Assembly: GCA_030145275.1 (NCBI GenBank)
Contig: JAQYVV010000002.1
Coordinates: 1-64,000, forward strand
Length of the DNA stretch: 64,000 nucleotides
Direction of reading: 5' to 3'
Origin: Desulfurivibrionaceae bacterium
GTDB lineage: Bacteria > Desulfobacterota > Desulfobulbia > Desulfobulbales > VMSU01
Below are positions 35,156 to 43,722 of the stretch, piece by piece. The translations under genes and the position numbers were made by a program. The notes under the pieces were generated by a model, which was given only the letters and a program-made list of their open reading frames with translations, had not been told where the DNA came from and did not search any database. Numbering within the stretch: the first letter of the stretch is position 1; every line of letters begins with the position of its first letter.

Positions 35156-36064
35156 ATGAAAAAAGAGAAAAGCGCTGGTTCAGGAAAAAGCAAACAAAAG
35201 AAGATCAAACTTTCCGAATCAACTGCCTTTAAAAACAAGGACAAAAAGAAAGACAATAATAGAACAGCCGTTTGGATCAAGAACGAAACCCTTGCCTATG
35301 AAGAAGAGCTGGGCCTCCTGCAAATAGAACTGCTTAAATACCAAAAGCACGTCAATGCAACAGGAGCCAGAGTCCTGTTGATTTTTGAAGGGCGTGATGC
35401 CGCAGGTAAGGGTGGCACGATAAAAAGGGTTATGCAGCATATCAATCCCCGTGGCGCCAGGGTAGTTGCCTTGGGAAAACCAAGTGATACGGAGTTGACC
35501 CAGTGGTATTTTCAAAGATATGTCGAACATCTTCCCCATGCAGGGGAGATCGTTCTTTTTGACCGCAGCTGGTATAACCGGGCCATGGTTGAACCGGTTA
35601 TGGGATTCTGCACCGACGAACAGAACAAGCGGTTTCTAAAAGATGTTCCCCTGTTTGAAGAGATGTTGGTTAAGGATGGCATAATAATAGTCAAATTTCT
35701 CTTTTCTGTTTCAAAAGAAGAACAACAGAGGCGGTTTGTCTCCAGAGAGACTGACCCTCTAAAGCATTTCAAGATCTCGCCCGTTGACAAATTGGCCCAG
35801 GAGTTGTGGGACAACTACTCGCTCAGAAAATTTCAAATGCTCAGTGAGACAAACAGAACTTTGGCGCCGTGGACCATTGTTCGCTCCAATAACAAGAAAA
35901 AGGCGCGCCTGAACAGCATTAAATATATTCTTTCAACCCTTGATTATAAAGGGAAATTATCCGCAAAAAAACTTACGATTGATAAGGATATTGTGATTTC
36001 TGGAATTGATGAGCTTAAGATCATGGAAGATAATTTGATGAGTCCTAAAGTACTTCCAGGCTGA
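35156..36064 (+). CDS. Polyphosphate kinase 2 family protein (second of two)
   Basis: The 302-residue paralogue of the preceding gene has a Lys-rich N terminus and the same core: FEGRDAAGKGGTIKRVMQHI, LPHAGEIVLFDRSWYNRAMVEPVMGFC and KFLFSVSKEEQQRRFVSRE. AGAGGTTCCCAGG precedes the ATG. It converges with the sixA-parA-CHAD operon, leaving only 42 bases between the stops. It keeps all motifs needed for catalysis. Divergence from the upstream copy is high enough to suggest old duplication and separate roles. Confidence 0.92.
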   Translation: MKKEKSAGSGKSKQKKIKLSESTAFKNKDKKKDNNRTAVWIKNETLAYEEELGLLQIELLKYQKHVNATGARVLLIFEGRDAAGKGGTIKRVMQHINPRGARVVALGKPSDTELTQWYFQRYVEHLPHAGEIVLFDRSWYNRAMVEPVMGFCTDEQNKRFLKDVPLFEEMLVKDGIIIVKFLFSVSKEEQQRRFVSRETDPLKHFKISPVDKLAQELWDNYSLRKFQMLSETNRTLAPWTIVRSNNKKKARLNSIKYILSTLDYKGKLSAKKLTIDKDIVISGIDELKIMEDNLMSPKVLPG

Positions 36065-36106
36065 TTGGCAGGTAAAAGGTAATCAGCTACAGGTTCTGGT
36101 TGCTTA

Positions 36107-36598
36107 CTACAGTTTTTTAGGGTAGTCAAAAAAGAGCAGCCGACTGTTGTCGGCACAAATATCGAGCCAAGACGAGCAGGAAAATTCTAGGGAGAAGATG
36201 CCGCAGGTTGGGATGTTATTGACTTGTAGAGCTGATAGTTCTTCCGCCATCAAGGTTAATTCCGGATTGTGGCCGACCAGCATTACCGTACGAACAGAAG
36301 CATCAACTGCTTGCACAATGGCAGTTATCTCTTTAGTCCCTTTGCTATAAATCCCTTCATTATAAACAAGCTTATTTTTCGGATAAGCAATGATGGCCGC
36401 TATGATTTTGGTTGTCTTTCTGGCGCGTTTGGCATTGCTTGAGATGATCAGATCAGGCAGCACACCCCGGTCTTTCAGTCGTTCTCCCATTAGGGGGGCG
36501 TCTCTTTTCCCCCTCTTGTTGAGTGGCCGTTCAAAATCTGGCAATGAGGTGTCTTTCCAGCTTGATTTGGCGTGTCTAACAATAAAGAGCTGCTTCAT
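36107..36598 (-). CDS. sixA: SixA-type phosphohistidine phosphatase
   Basis: The 163-residue histidine-phosphatase-family protein opens LFIVRHAKSSWKD, with the catalytic RHA motif. It continues with RPLNKRGKRDAPLMGERL and has the second histidine in VMLVGHNPELTLMAEEL. SixA removes phosphate from histidine in phosphotransfer domains and PTS proteins. Its ATG overlaps the stop of the ParA-like gene (36595-36598), so it is the last gene of a CHAD-ParA-SixA operon. SixA genes are often found with CHAD/polyphosphate genes. Confidence 0.9.
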   Translation of the reverse strand: MKQLFIVRHAKSSWKDTSLPDFERPLNKRGKRDAPLMGERLKDRGVLPDLIISSNAKRARKTTKIIAAIIAYPKNKLVYNEGIYSKGTKEITAIVQAVDASVRTVMLVGHNPELTLMAEELSALQVNNIPTCGIFSLEFSCSSWLDICADNSRLLFFDYPKKL

Positions 36599-37338
36599 TT
36601 CTTTTTTGCTTCCTTCCAGAGTGACTCGTATGCCATAGAGGCTATCGATTTTGGGCTTGTGTGGGCAACGGGCTCACGGGTCAGTCCCATTTTTTCCACC
36701 TCGGCAAGGTATGGTATTTTACTTTCAAGGAAACAGGTTATTTTTTTGTTATCGTGTATCTTGATTATATTATCCTGATGCATTCTCTTGCGGCTTTCAA
36801 CCATTGAGAAAAAAGCGGTGATCTTTTTCAGGCTCAGATCTTTCATTTTGAAAAATTTTATCAACTGCCCCAAGGTTCGAATCGAGAGCGTTGTTGGAAT
36901 GCAGGGAACAAGGATGCTATCTGCGGCACGAAAAACATTCTCCGAGATCAGAGTGATATTGGGAGGGCAATCCAGAAAAACATAGTCATATTCATCTTGG
37001 AGAGGAGTCAGGATGTCTTTTAGTTTTTTCTTTGCCTTTTTATAGCCTCCGAGGGAGACGTCCAGGTGCCGGTACGACAGATCAGACGGCAGTATATCAA
37101 GGTTTTGGAAATCGGTTGCCTTGATGTTTTTGTCGATGGTCTTTCCACCCTTTAATAATTTTTTTTGGTTAAATTTTTTGTCAGCGCGGACTCTGAAGTA
37201 ATAGGAAGCAGAACCCTGTGGGTCGAGGTCACAGATGAGAGATGAAAAACCCTCCCTGGCCGCAAGGTAGGAGAGATTAACGGAAGTCGCAGTTTTGCCG
37301 ACCCCGCCCTTGATACTGTATACGGCTATTGTCTTCAC
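36595..37338 (-). CDS. ParA/MinD-type ATPase (orphan), coupled to CHAD protein
   Basis: The 247 residues include the deviant Walker A KGGVGKTATSVNLSYLAA, LICDLDPQGSASYYF (A' box), VFLDCPPNITLISE (Walker B) and a Lys/Arg-rich surface suited to DNA binding. No ParB, parS or origin-like feature is nearby, so chromosome partition is unlikely. It sits between a CYTH/CHAD gene (20-base gap) and sixA (4-base overlap). ParA relatives place many cargoes, and the neighbours suggest the cargo here could be polyphosphate granules. Confidence 0.85.
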   Translation of the reverse strand: MKTIAVYSIKGGVGKTATSVNLSYLAAREGFSSLICDLDPQGSASYYFRVRADKKFNQKKLLKGGKTIDKNIKATDFQNLDILPSDLSYRHLDVSLGGYKKAKKKLKDILTPLQDEYDYVFLDCPPNITLISENVFRAADSILVPCIPTTLSIRTLGQLIKFFKMKDLSLKKITAFFSMVESRKRMHQDNIIKIHDNKKITCFLESKIPYLAEVEKMGLTREPVAHTSPKSIASMAYESLWKEAKKK

Positions 37339-37358
37339 TTGTTTGGACTCCCTGGCAA

Positions 37359-38906
37359 CTATTTGTTGAATAGTGTTTGAAATAGGTCTCTGTTTTTGGG
37401 TTGATCGAACTGCTTGAAAGTCGTATCGAAAACAGCACGAACCTCCTGCTGTTTTCTGTTTAAATTTGCGATAAGACCACCGATGGCCGCCGCAATGTTT
37501 ATGGGGCTGCTGTTGACTTTAACCTGAATTTCCAGGTACTCATGCAGTGTTTCCTGCTGCACACAAAGGTCATTGAAATCGCCTAAGTTCTCCTGTAATT
37601 TTTTTAGCTGTTTTACCAGATACCTCATCTCTGCTTCTGGAAATAAAGAGGCGAAAAACTCCAAAAGATAACGAAGTTTTTTGCATTGCAGGCGCAGATC
37701 GTGCAGCTTTTCATCGGGAGATTTTTTGGATATGGCTCTTCCCATTAGCTCCACCTTTTTCCAGGTTTTGAGGATAAAGGTCTTGGCGAGTTTTTTGATA
37801 GGGCGTTGGGCGTTTGGCCCATGCGCATCTTTTTTCAATTGAAATGTGGTGAGGAAATCTTCCCATGCAGAGATAACGTCTCGATAACTCGAACTGTTGA
37901 TTGCCTTTTGCACCTTTCGTTGCTCACGGGCTCGCTCCTTTTCCAGGAGTTTAAAAAGATGCTCAAGTTCCGGTTGTAGTTGATCTGGCAGGAGAGATTT
38001 GTAGTAATCTTTCATCAGGAGGTAAACGTCAAGGTCTCGGAGGCGATTGGTCATTGTTCCAAGTCTTTTTAAGTCTGTCTTGAAACGTTTTGTCACATCT
38101 TCTGAAAAAATCCCCTTAATTTCGCTGAGACCTGCCCTGGTTCGGCGAAGAGCTACTCGGAAATCATGAAGAAATTCCGTGTCAATGTCGGCCAAGATAC
38201 CATGTTCGTTTTGTTTCATGACGGCAAGCTGGCTTTGGAAAATAGAAAGGGCCGCTGTGCTGGCTGTTTGTTTTGCTGTTAGGGTAAGATGATCAAGTTT
38301 AGTTGAATACGAGCATGGTTTGTGCCCAAAAGCAGTGTGGATTGAGGTTGAAATAGAGCTCTTGTCCGAGGGAGTCAGTCCCAAAAAGAGGGCTAGATCT
38401 ATACATTTCTTTGCCTCCTTCTGGTAGCCTCTAAGAGGCTCCACATGGAGAGTTGTCAAAAATGGATCTGCCGATTTTTGATTCAGGTGAAATGTTTTCA
38501 AGTGGAGCCGGACAATAATCTTCATGTCCCGATTAAGGACATGGATTTGCTGCTTTATGATATGTGGATTTGCTAAGGGGAGCAGAGTTCGCATGTCGAT
38601 TACAGGAGCAAGCCTCTCACGCAAAGGTCCGGCGGCCATGCTTTTGAGCACATCGGGTTGTTTGTTGGCCGAGCAGGGCATGGATGCAATTTCTTCTGAC
38701 TCGTTTATCTCAAAGAGACACAGCCCCCCCTGCTGCCAGTAAAGGCTGAGACCGCAACGGGAGAGCCTCCAGTCGAAGGTGTCATAATAGCATCCTTTAT
38801 ATGTTTCAGTCGAGGCAACAGCAGTTTTAAAATGCAGTTGTATCTTTTCTATCAAGTCTGCAGCTGCAATGGAATCAGGCACCACGAAATGGCTGTTTTT
38901 TTTCAT
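37359..38906 (-). CDS. CYTH and CHAD domain protein (polyphosphate-associated)
   Basis: The N terminus (about 1-190) is a divergent CYTH-like fold (SHFVVPDSIAAADLIEKI, GCYYDTFDWRLSRCGLSLYW). The rest (about 215-510) is a CHAD helical domain: EFLHDFRVALRRTRAGLSEIKGIF, LRDLDVYLLMKDYY, KLHDLRLQCKKLRYLLEFFASLFP and LQENLGDFNDLCVQQETL. These histidines and basic helices form the polyanion-binding surface, and CHAD proteins are known to bind polyphosphate and to locate to its granules. It is the first gene of the operon with ParA and SixA. Confidence 0.9.
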   Translation of the reverse strand: MKKNSHFVVPDSIAAADLIEKIQLHFKTAVASTETYKGCYYDTFDWRLSRCGLSLYWQQGGLCLFEINESEEIASMPCSANKQPDVLKSMAAGPLRERLAPVIDMRTLLPLANPHIIKQQIHVLNRDMKIIVRLHLKTFHLNQKSADPFLTTLHVEPLRGYQKEAKKCIDLALFLGLTPSDKSSISTSIHTAFGHKPCSYSTKLDHLTLTAKQTASTAALSIFQSQLAVMKQNEHGILADIDTEFLHDFRVALRRTRAGLSEIKGIFSEDVTKRFKTDLKRLGTMTNRLRDLDVYLLMKDYYKSLLPDQLQPELEHLFKLLEKERAREQRKVQKAINSSSYRDVISAWEDFLTTFQLKKDAHGPNAQRPIKKLAKTFILKTWKKVELMGRAISKKSPDEKLHDLRLQCKKLRYLLEFFASLFPEAEMRYLVKQLKKLQENLGDFNDLCVQQETLHEYLEIQVKVNSSPINIAAAIGGLIANLNRKQQEVRAVFDTTFKQFDQPKNRDLFQTLFNK

Positions 38907-39211
38907 TTGTATCCGTGTTTTCTTTTTTTTAGCGTATTTACTGAGACCAAGTGAGATGGAATCTCTATTCTAGGACACCCTCCCTAGTACCTTGAAGTAT
39001 ACGGCTCGATATTGGTGCTTTCCGTTTTATCCTGCTTCGGGTAATGTTTATGATTATTACATCTTTTGTTTTTTTTACCATGAAAAACAGATAAGCACAT
39101 ATAGTAGCTAGCCCCCGGGACTTATGGACGAAAACAACTAAGATATTAAAATTATACTAGAAATGCTCCATTGTCTTGTCAAGGTAAAATCCAACCCAGA
39201 TGAGCTGGATA

Positions 39212-39330
39212 AGTACCTTATCCGGATAAACCGGAAATAAGTACCTTAACAGTAGATATAACACCTTTAAATGAATATATTTTTTTCATTTCTTGCTATA
39301 GAAAACATGAAAATATCTTTCTAAGCTACT
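39212..39330. repeat. AGTACCTTA-type dispersed repeat, copy B (119 bp, internally deleted)
   Basis: AGTACCTTA occurs twice at the left (39212 and 39240) around TCCGGATAAACCGGAAATA, and the inverted TAAGCTACT ends at 39330. The interior is about 80-100 bp shorter than in copies A and C. It lies in the 38907-39455 spacer, which otherwise shows no gene. Confidence 0.75.
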
Positions 39331-39455
39331 AAAAAAGGCAGTCTTTGGATAAGCCTCTGATTATAAAAGATTTGACAGGTGGGGCTTTATAAAAGTACAT
39401 ACAGAATATATGTGTATTTGTTTTGGTCTAAATTTGAAACAGGGAGGAGGAGTGT

Positions 39456-39776
39456 ATGTCGATCCATGTTATGATTAAACGAAAGTGGCGCGTTGGTGAT
39501 TCAGACGCCCTTTTTCCGCGTTTACAGGCAATATGTGATAAGGCAAAAGAACAACCTGGATTTATTTCCAACCAGATACTAAGAAATTCTGATGAGCGAG
39601 AAACCTTTCTTGTCGTAAGCAGATGGGACTCTCTTGATGATTGGAATAAGTGGCATTCTAGTCAAATACAGAGGGATCTCCAGGCTGAGGTAGATTCTAT
39701 GGTTGGAGAAAAAACTTTTTATGAAATTTATGAAACGGTGGATGCCCAAGGCCAGACTCTTCCTGGTAAGAGGTAA
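39456..39776 (+). CDS. Small ABM (antibiotic biosynthesis monooxygenase)-like domain protein
   Basis: The 106 residues form a ferredoxin-like ABM dimer fold: IHVMIKRKWRVGDSDALFPRLQAICDKAKEQPGFISNQIL, then FLVVSRWDSLDDWNKWHSSQI. These include the usual P-G-F and W-x(n)-W/H landmarks. AGGGAGGAGG precedes the ATG. The family includes quinone monooxygenases and haem-degrading enzymes, but the domain alone does not fix the substrate. It stands upstream of the GGDEF-PilZ gene with a 76-base gap. Confidence 0.75.
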   Translation: MSIHVMIKRKWRVGDSDALFPRLQAICDKAKEQPGFISNQILRNSDERETFLVVSRWDSLDDWNKWHSSQIQRDLQAEVDSMVGEKTFYEIYETVDAQGQTLPGKR

Positions 39777-39852
39777 ACGTCCCCTTAATATTTAGCCCGG
39801 CAGATTTTTTGCTGCTGTTTGGAAGGGCAGATCGTCACTTATAGAGGAAGCA

Positions 39853-41028
39853 GTGGAATCAATACAGAAATACATTTTGGAAAGGAGTGCAGACGCCTCT
39901 GATGATGAGTTTGTAGAACAGCTCAATGATCTCATCGAGAAGGGTGGGGAAAAGAGTTGTCAGATTGCCATGCGCTGTTTGACCAATCTTGAGTTGAGTA
40001 GCGAAGAATCCAGGAAATGTTGGGATGATGTGCTGATTCACCGCCAAAAGATGAAAAATCTTTTGGGCAGGGAAGTCAAATTGATGACAGTTATGTGTGA
40101 TTATCTCTGCTCCCAGGCAAAGGTGCTCAAAAATCCCCAACTGGTTGAGATCAACGCCTTTGATAAGGTCGTAAAAGAATCCACCCACGATGGGCTCACC
40201 GGCTTGTGTAATCGGGCCTATTTCTCAGAGGCCCTTGAACATCAGATAATCTTGTCAGGGCGGCATGATGACGACCTGTCGGTTCTGTTTTTCGACGTGG
40301 ATAATTTTAAAGACATAAATGATACCTACGGTCATCTGATTGGGGATGATGCCTTGATCCGAATTGCAGAGCTGATTCGCCAGGAAGCAAGGACCAGTGA
40401 TGTGGTTGCCCGGTATGGCGGGGAGGAGTTTGTTGTTTTGATGCCGCATACCGACTACATAAGCGCTCTTGTTTTGGGTGAAAGAATAAGGCTTAAGATT
40501 GCCCAGGATGAGTTTGAGATAGATGGTGCAAACTTCCGTTTGACTGTCAGTGGTGGGATTGCTTCTTTTCCTATGCATGCAGAAACATCAGAAGACTTGT
40601 TGAATATGGCAGATAGCGCCCTCTATCAAGCTAAGGGAGCGGGTAAAAATAACATTTCTCTGTTTAAGGAGGACAAACGCCGCTTTTTGCGAACCAGGCT
40701 GAACAGCGTAGTTAAAATCAAGGAAATGGGTTTTCATGTTTCGCCGACACTTGCAGGAGTCAGCAAAGATATTTGTGTCGGCGGCATTCTTTTTGAGAAT
40801 GAGGAAGCCTTGCCCATCGGCTCGATAATCCAGGTGAGTATTATGATTTGCCAGGAAGAGCCTACTCTTCTTGTCGGCACGGTTGTGCGGGTAGAGGCTT
40901 TTGGCCCCAACTCATATGATATTGGCATGGCTATCTCCTTCAAGGAGATGGAGAAAAATGCCAAAGATGAGATATCAAAATTTCTAATCGGCCAGTCTAA
41001 AAAATGTGTTCGAGAAGATGAAAGATGA
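39853..41028 (+). CDS. Diguanylate cyclase with C-terminal PilZ domain
   Basis: Of 391 residues, the first 110 are helical with no known sensor. Residues about 115-275 form a GGDEF domain (DGLTGLCNRAYF, FFDVDNFKDINDTYGH, catalytic RYGGEEFVVLMP, DSALYQAKGAGKN). Residues about 280-380 resemble PilZ (RRFLRTRL, DICVGGILFENEEALPIG). It should make c-di-GMP and may also bind it through PilZ, giving feedback. An I-site RxxD five residues before GGEEF appears as RTSDVVARYGGEEF. It starts at a GTG with AGAGGAAG upstream and ends at a strong terminator. Confidence 0.9.
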   Translation: MESIQKYILERSADASDDEFVEQLNDLIEKGGEKSCQIAMRCLTNLELSSEESRKCWDDVLIHRQKMKNLLGREVKLMTVMCDYLCSQAKVLKNPQLVEINAFDKVVKESTHDGLTGLCNRAYFSEALEHQIILSGRHDDDLSVLFFDVDNFKDINDTYGHLIGDDALIRIAELIRQEARTSDVVARYGGEEFVVLMPHTDYISALVLGERIRLKIAQDEFEIDGANFRLTVSGGIASFPMHAETSEDLLNMADSALYQAKGAGKNNISLFKEDKRRFLRTRLNSVVKIKEMGFHVSPTLAGVSKDICVGGILFENEEALPIGSIIQVSIMICQEEPTLLVGTVVRVEAFGPNSYDIGMAISFKEMEKNAKDEISKFLIGQSKKCVREDER

Positions 41029-41033
41029 AGAAG

Positions 41034-41053
41034 CGTGTAATACACGTTTTTTT
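41034..41053 (+). terminator. Intrinsic terminator after the GGDEF-PilZ gene
   Basis: CGTGTA and TACACG (41034-41046) form a short hairpin directly followed by seven T. It begins 6 bases after the stop codon. Confidence 0.75.
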
Positions 41054-41231
41054 GTAATTACTTCCATTCTATATTAGTAACTTTTCCGGCCTAGCCGGTT
41101 AAGGATTAGTGTCCTTAATGAGTTCGTACACCACCCTCCTGCGTAGCCCTTCCCCCTTTTTTTAAACTTTGTAACTTTGCAACGTTTTAATATTCTTTTT
41201 CTAAGTACATCTCACCTATTATGGAGGTTTT

Positions 41232-41987
41232 ATGAAAAATTCTATTGTTATCACTGTTGCCGGATTATTTGTTTTTACATCGCTTGCAAGTGCAACCCAG
41301 ACAAATGGGGCATGGTGGGATACAGGTATCACTGTTCTAGAATCAGTGATTGAACCAAGCACTGTTGAGACCTTGGCAGGACCAAGTGTTGCGGAGATGG
41401 GAGAAGCATTTAAGGAGGCATTGCAGATTGGCTCTGAAAACGTAGTCAAACAGTTAGGCAACATCGACGGATTCAATTCTGACCCAGCTATTCACATTCC
41501 TTTACCTGAAGAATTGAAAACGGTAAAGACGATGTTATCTAAAATTGGCATGTCTCAAAGCGTAGATGACCTTGAACTAAAGTTGAATAGAGCCGCTGAA
41601 GCTGCGACTCCGGAAGCCAAAAAACTTTTTATTCAATCAATTAAGGACATGACATTTGAGGATGTGAAGGCAATTTATGAAGGGCCGGAGGATTCAGCCA
41701 CAAGATATTTCCAAAGCCAGATGACCCCTGCTTTAATCGAAGAAATGCGGCCCATAGTTGACAATAGTCTGGCCCAGGTAGGAGCTCTGCAAGTCTATGA
41801 TAATGTTATTGGTCAATATAAAACCCTGCCATTTGTACCGGACGTCAAAGCAAATCTATCAGCACATGTTATTCAAAAAGGAATGGATGGCATATTCCTT
41901 TATATTGCTAAAGAAGAAGCTGAAATTCGAAAAAATCCAGTAAAACAAACCACAGCATTGTTAAAAAAGGTTTTTGGGCCCCAATAA
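41232..41987 (+). CDS. Exported DUF4197-family protein
   Basis: The 251-residue protein has a signal peptide (to about ASA, residue 21) and the helical DUF4197 domain: IHIPLPEELKTVKTMLSKIGM, LNRAAEAATPEAKKLFIQSI, DMTFEDVKAIYEGPEDSATRYF and PIVDNSLAQVGALQVYDNVIGQY. The family is widespread in proteobacterial periplasms or as lipoproteins and its role is not known. GGAGG precedes the ATG. The last base of its TAA is also the first base of a MITE target duplication, so the gene's 3' flank has been replaced. Confidence 0.85.
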   Translation: MKNSIVITVAGLFVFTSLASATQTNGAWWDTGITVLESVIEPSTVETLAGPSVAEMGEAFKEALQIGSENVVKQLGNIDGFNSDPAIHIPLPEELKTVKTMLSKIGMSQSVDDLELKLNRAAEAATPEAKKLFIQSIKDMTFEDVKAIYEGPEDSATRYFQSQMTPALIEEMRPIVDNSLAQVGALQVYDNVIGQYKTLPFVPDVKANLSAHVIQKGMDGIFLYIAKEEAEIRKNPVKQTTALLKKVFGPQ

Positions 41988-41994
41988 CAATATC

Positions 41995-42148
41995 GTTAGC
42001 GATCAATTAAGTGCACCCAAGATTGCATAACCCAGATTCCGTAAGCGTTTCAGGGGCACCCCGATTTGCGTGATCGAGCCACGCGATTATACCCCCTGTA
42101 TATCATGGGGTTCGATCACGTGCAGCGGGGTGTTCATGGAGCGCTTAC
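41995..42148. mobile_element. IS66-type MITE, copy 4 (154 bp, 8-bp TSD)
   Basis: The ends are GTTAGCGATC (41995) and GAGCGCTTAC (42148), flanked by perfect ACAATATC at 41987-41994 and 42149-42156. The 108-bp palindrome 42041-42148 has GTAAGCGTTTC and the complement of GTAAGCGCTCC at its tips. It is the inverted copy of 31093-31246. Confidence 0.9.
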
Positions 42149-42201
42149 ACAATATCGGTTTTTTAGCAAGGTATACGGCCTCTGGCTGAGCAATATTTCT
42201 G

Positions 42202-43551
42202 TCAGCTATTATTTCTAGAAACAAAAAGCAGCAGGCCGAAGCCGAAGATACTGGAAAGCATGGAGCCGCCAATGATGCCAATTTTTGCCAACTCGGAAAG
42301 GTGGGCACTGCTGAAGGAGAGGTCCGAAATAAAGATGGACATGGTAAAGCCGATACCGGCCAGCATACTGGCGCCGATAATATGCAACCAAGTTACTCCT
42401 GCGGTTAGGGGGATCTTCAGGAGTTTGGCGAAGATATAGCTAAAGAGGCTGATCCCCAAAGGTTTACCCAAAAAAAGAGCCAACATGATACCAAGGGAGA
42501 CGGGGTGGGTGAGGGCTTCGCCCAGAGCTGTGCCGTCAATTTTGACGCCGGAATTAGCCAAGGCAAATAGTGGCAGGATAAGATACGCCACCCAGCCGTT
42601 AAGAGCATGTTCTAATCGTTGCAGAGGCGAGGCGGTACGATGGCAGGCAATCTCAATGGCCTGCACTGCGCTGAGGTGGCTTTGGTTAAGCATGATCGTA
42701 TGTCCCCCGCACTTACCTGTGGCACAGCCAAAACCATCTAGATAGGTAGATACTTCTTGGATAAAGGTATCTGTGGCATAACGGCCACGGGCCGGGATGC
42801 ACATGGCCATCAGGACTCCGGCCACAGTGGCATGGATGCCGGAGCCGAGGATGGTAAACCAGAGGCCGACACCCAAGATGCTGTAGACCAGGATATTGCG
42901 AATCCAGAAAATATTGGCCAGGATAAGCAGGGCCAGAAAAATAACTGATAAGCCCATATAGCTCCAGGAAATGGTCTTGGTGTAAAAAAGAGCAATGACC
43001 AGCACCGCCCCGAGATCATCAGCAATGGCCAGGGCCGAGAGAAAAATTTTGAGACCAAAGGGGATGCGTTTTCCCAGCAGGGAGAGTACGGCCAGGGCAA
43101 AGGCGATATCAGTGGCCATGGGGATACCCCAGCCAATTGCTGTCTCACTGCTACCGTTAAAGATCAGGTAGATGAGGGCCGGTACCACCATGCCGCCGAT
43201 GGCCGCAGCCACTGGCAACACCGCCTTTTTCACCGAAGAAAGTTCGCCGATAAGAATTTCCCGCTTGATCTCCAATCCCACCGTTAAGAAAAAGAGAGCC
43301 ATAAGCGCTTCTCCTACCCAGTGATGCAGGCTCTTGCTCAGGACATAGGGGCCAAGCCCTAAAGCCAGCTTGGTGTTCCAAAGATGGTGGTAGCTCTCGC
43401 TCGCAACATTGGCCCAGAGCAGGGCGATGTGGGCAGCAGTAAAGAGAAGAAAGCCACCAGTGATGACCTTCTTTACAAAATGCTGAAAAGGTTGACCGAT
43501 CTTAAAGATGGGCAGGATGAGCGGTTTTTCTTTCAGACCGGTAATTGCCAT
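42202..43551 (-). CDS. nhaA: NhaA-type Na+/H+ antiporter
   Basis: The 449-residue NhaA protein has about 11-12 membrane segments and the twin aspartates in SALAIADDLGAVLVIALFY. Also present are LMALFFLTVGLEIKREIL, GIPMATDIAFALAVLSLLG and GIGFTMSIFISDLSF. It exports sodium for protons and sets pH and sodium tolerance. I use the ATG at 43551 (MAITGLKEKP). The open frame extends to 43614, into the spacer before a MITE. A stretch of about 45 residues rich in Cys and His between two helices (ATGKCGGHTIMLNQSH) is an insertion relative to the E. coli protein. Confidence 0.9.
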   Translation of the reverse strand: MAITGLKEKPLILPIFKIGQPFQHFVKKVITGGFLLFTAAHIALLWANVASESYHHLWNTKLALGLGPYVLSKSLHHWVGEALMALFFLTVGLEIKREILIGELSSVKKAVLPVAAAIGGMVVPALIYLIFNGSSETAIGWGIPMATDIAFALAVLSLLGKRIPFGLKIFLSALAIADDLGAVLVIALFYTKTISWSYMGLSVIFLALLILANIFWIRNILVYSILGVGLWFTILGSGIHATVAGVLMAMCIPARGRYATDTFIQEVSTYLDGFGCATGKCGGHTIMLNQSHLSAVQAIEIACHRTASPLQRLEHALNGWVAYLILPLFALANSGVKIDGTALGEALTHPVSLGIMLALFLGKPLGISLFSYIFAKLLKIPLTAGVTWLHIIGASMLAGIGFTMSIFISDLSFSSAHLSELAKIGIIGGSMLSSIFGFGLLLFVSRNNS

Positions 43552-43595
43552 AATGAGTGACTGTTCAGAATTGAAAGTTAAAAGTTTAAAATTAT

Positions 43596-43683
43596 GTAAA
43601 TATTCGACCAACACTGGAAAATAACAATAACCAACAAGATGTATATGTTTGACAACGCCTCAGATGTGTTGCCGAATATTTAC
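43596..43683. mobile_element. IS66-type MITE, copy 5 (88 bp, 8-bp TSD)
   Basis: The ends are GTAAATATTCG and CGAATATTTAC, perfectly inverted, with the arms continuing as CCAACAC/GTGTTG. They are flanked by perfect AAAATTAT at 43588-43595 and 43684-43691. It lies upstream of nhaA and of the octaheme cytochrome gene. Confidence 0.9.
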
Positions 43684-43722
43684 AAAATTATCGCGACCTA
43701 GTAGCGTGTCTTTCCATATTCT

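Noticed and set aside
36595-37338. Possible chromosome or plasmid partition locus because of the ParA protein
   Set aside because: No ParB, parS-like repeats, DnaA boxes or replication genes are near it.
41077-41175. GTAACTTTTCCGG start upstream of the DUF4197 gene, as a possible eighth MITE
   Set aside because: No matching inverted end or 8-bp duplication was found. Only two small hairpins (CCGGCCTAGCCGG and TTAAGGA/TCCTTAA) are present.
42041-42148. Long hairpin considered as a bidirectional terminator between DUF4197 and nhaA genes
   Set aside because: It has a near-identical inverted copy at 31093 and an 8-bp target duplication. Termination may be a side effect, not its origin.
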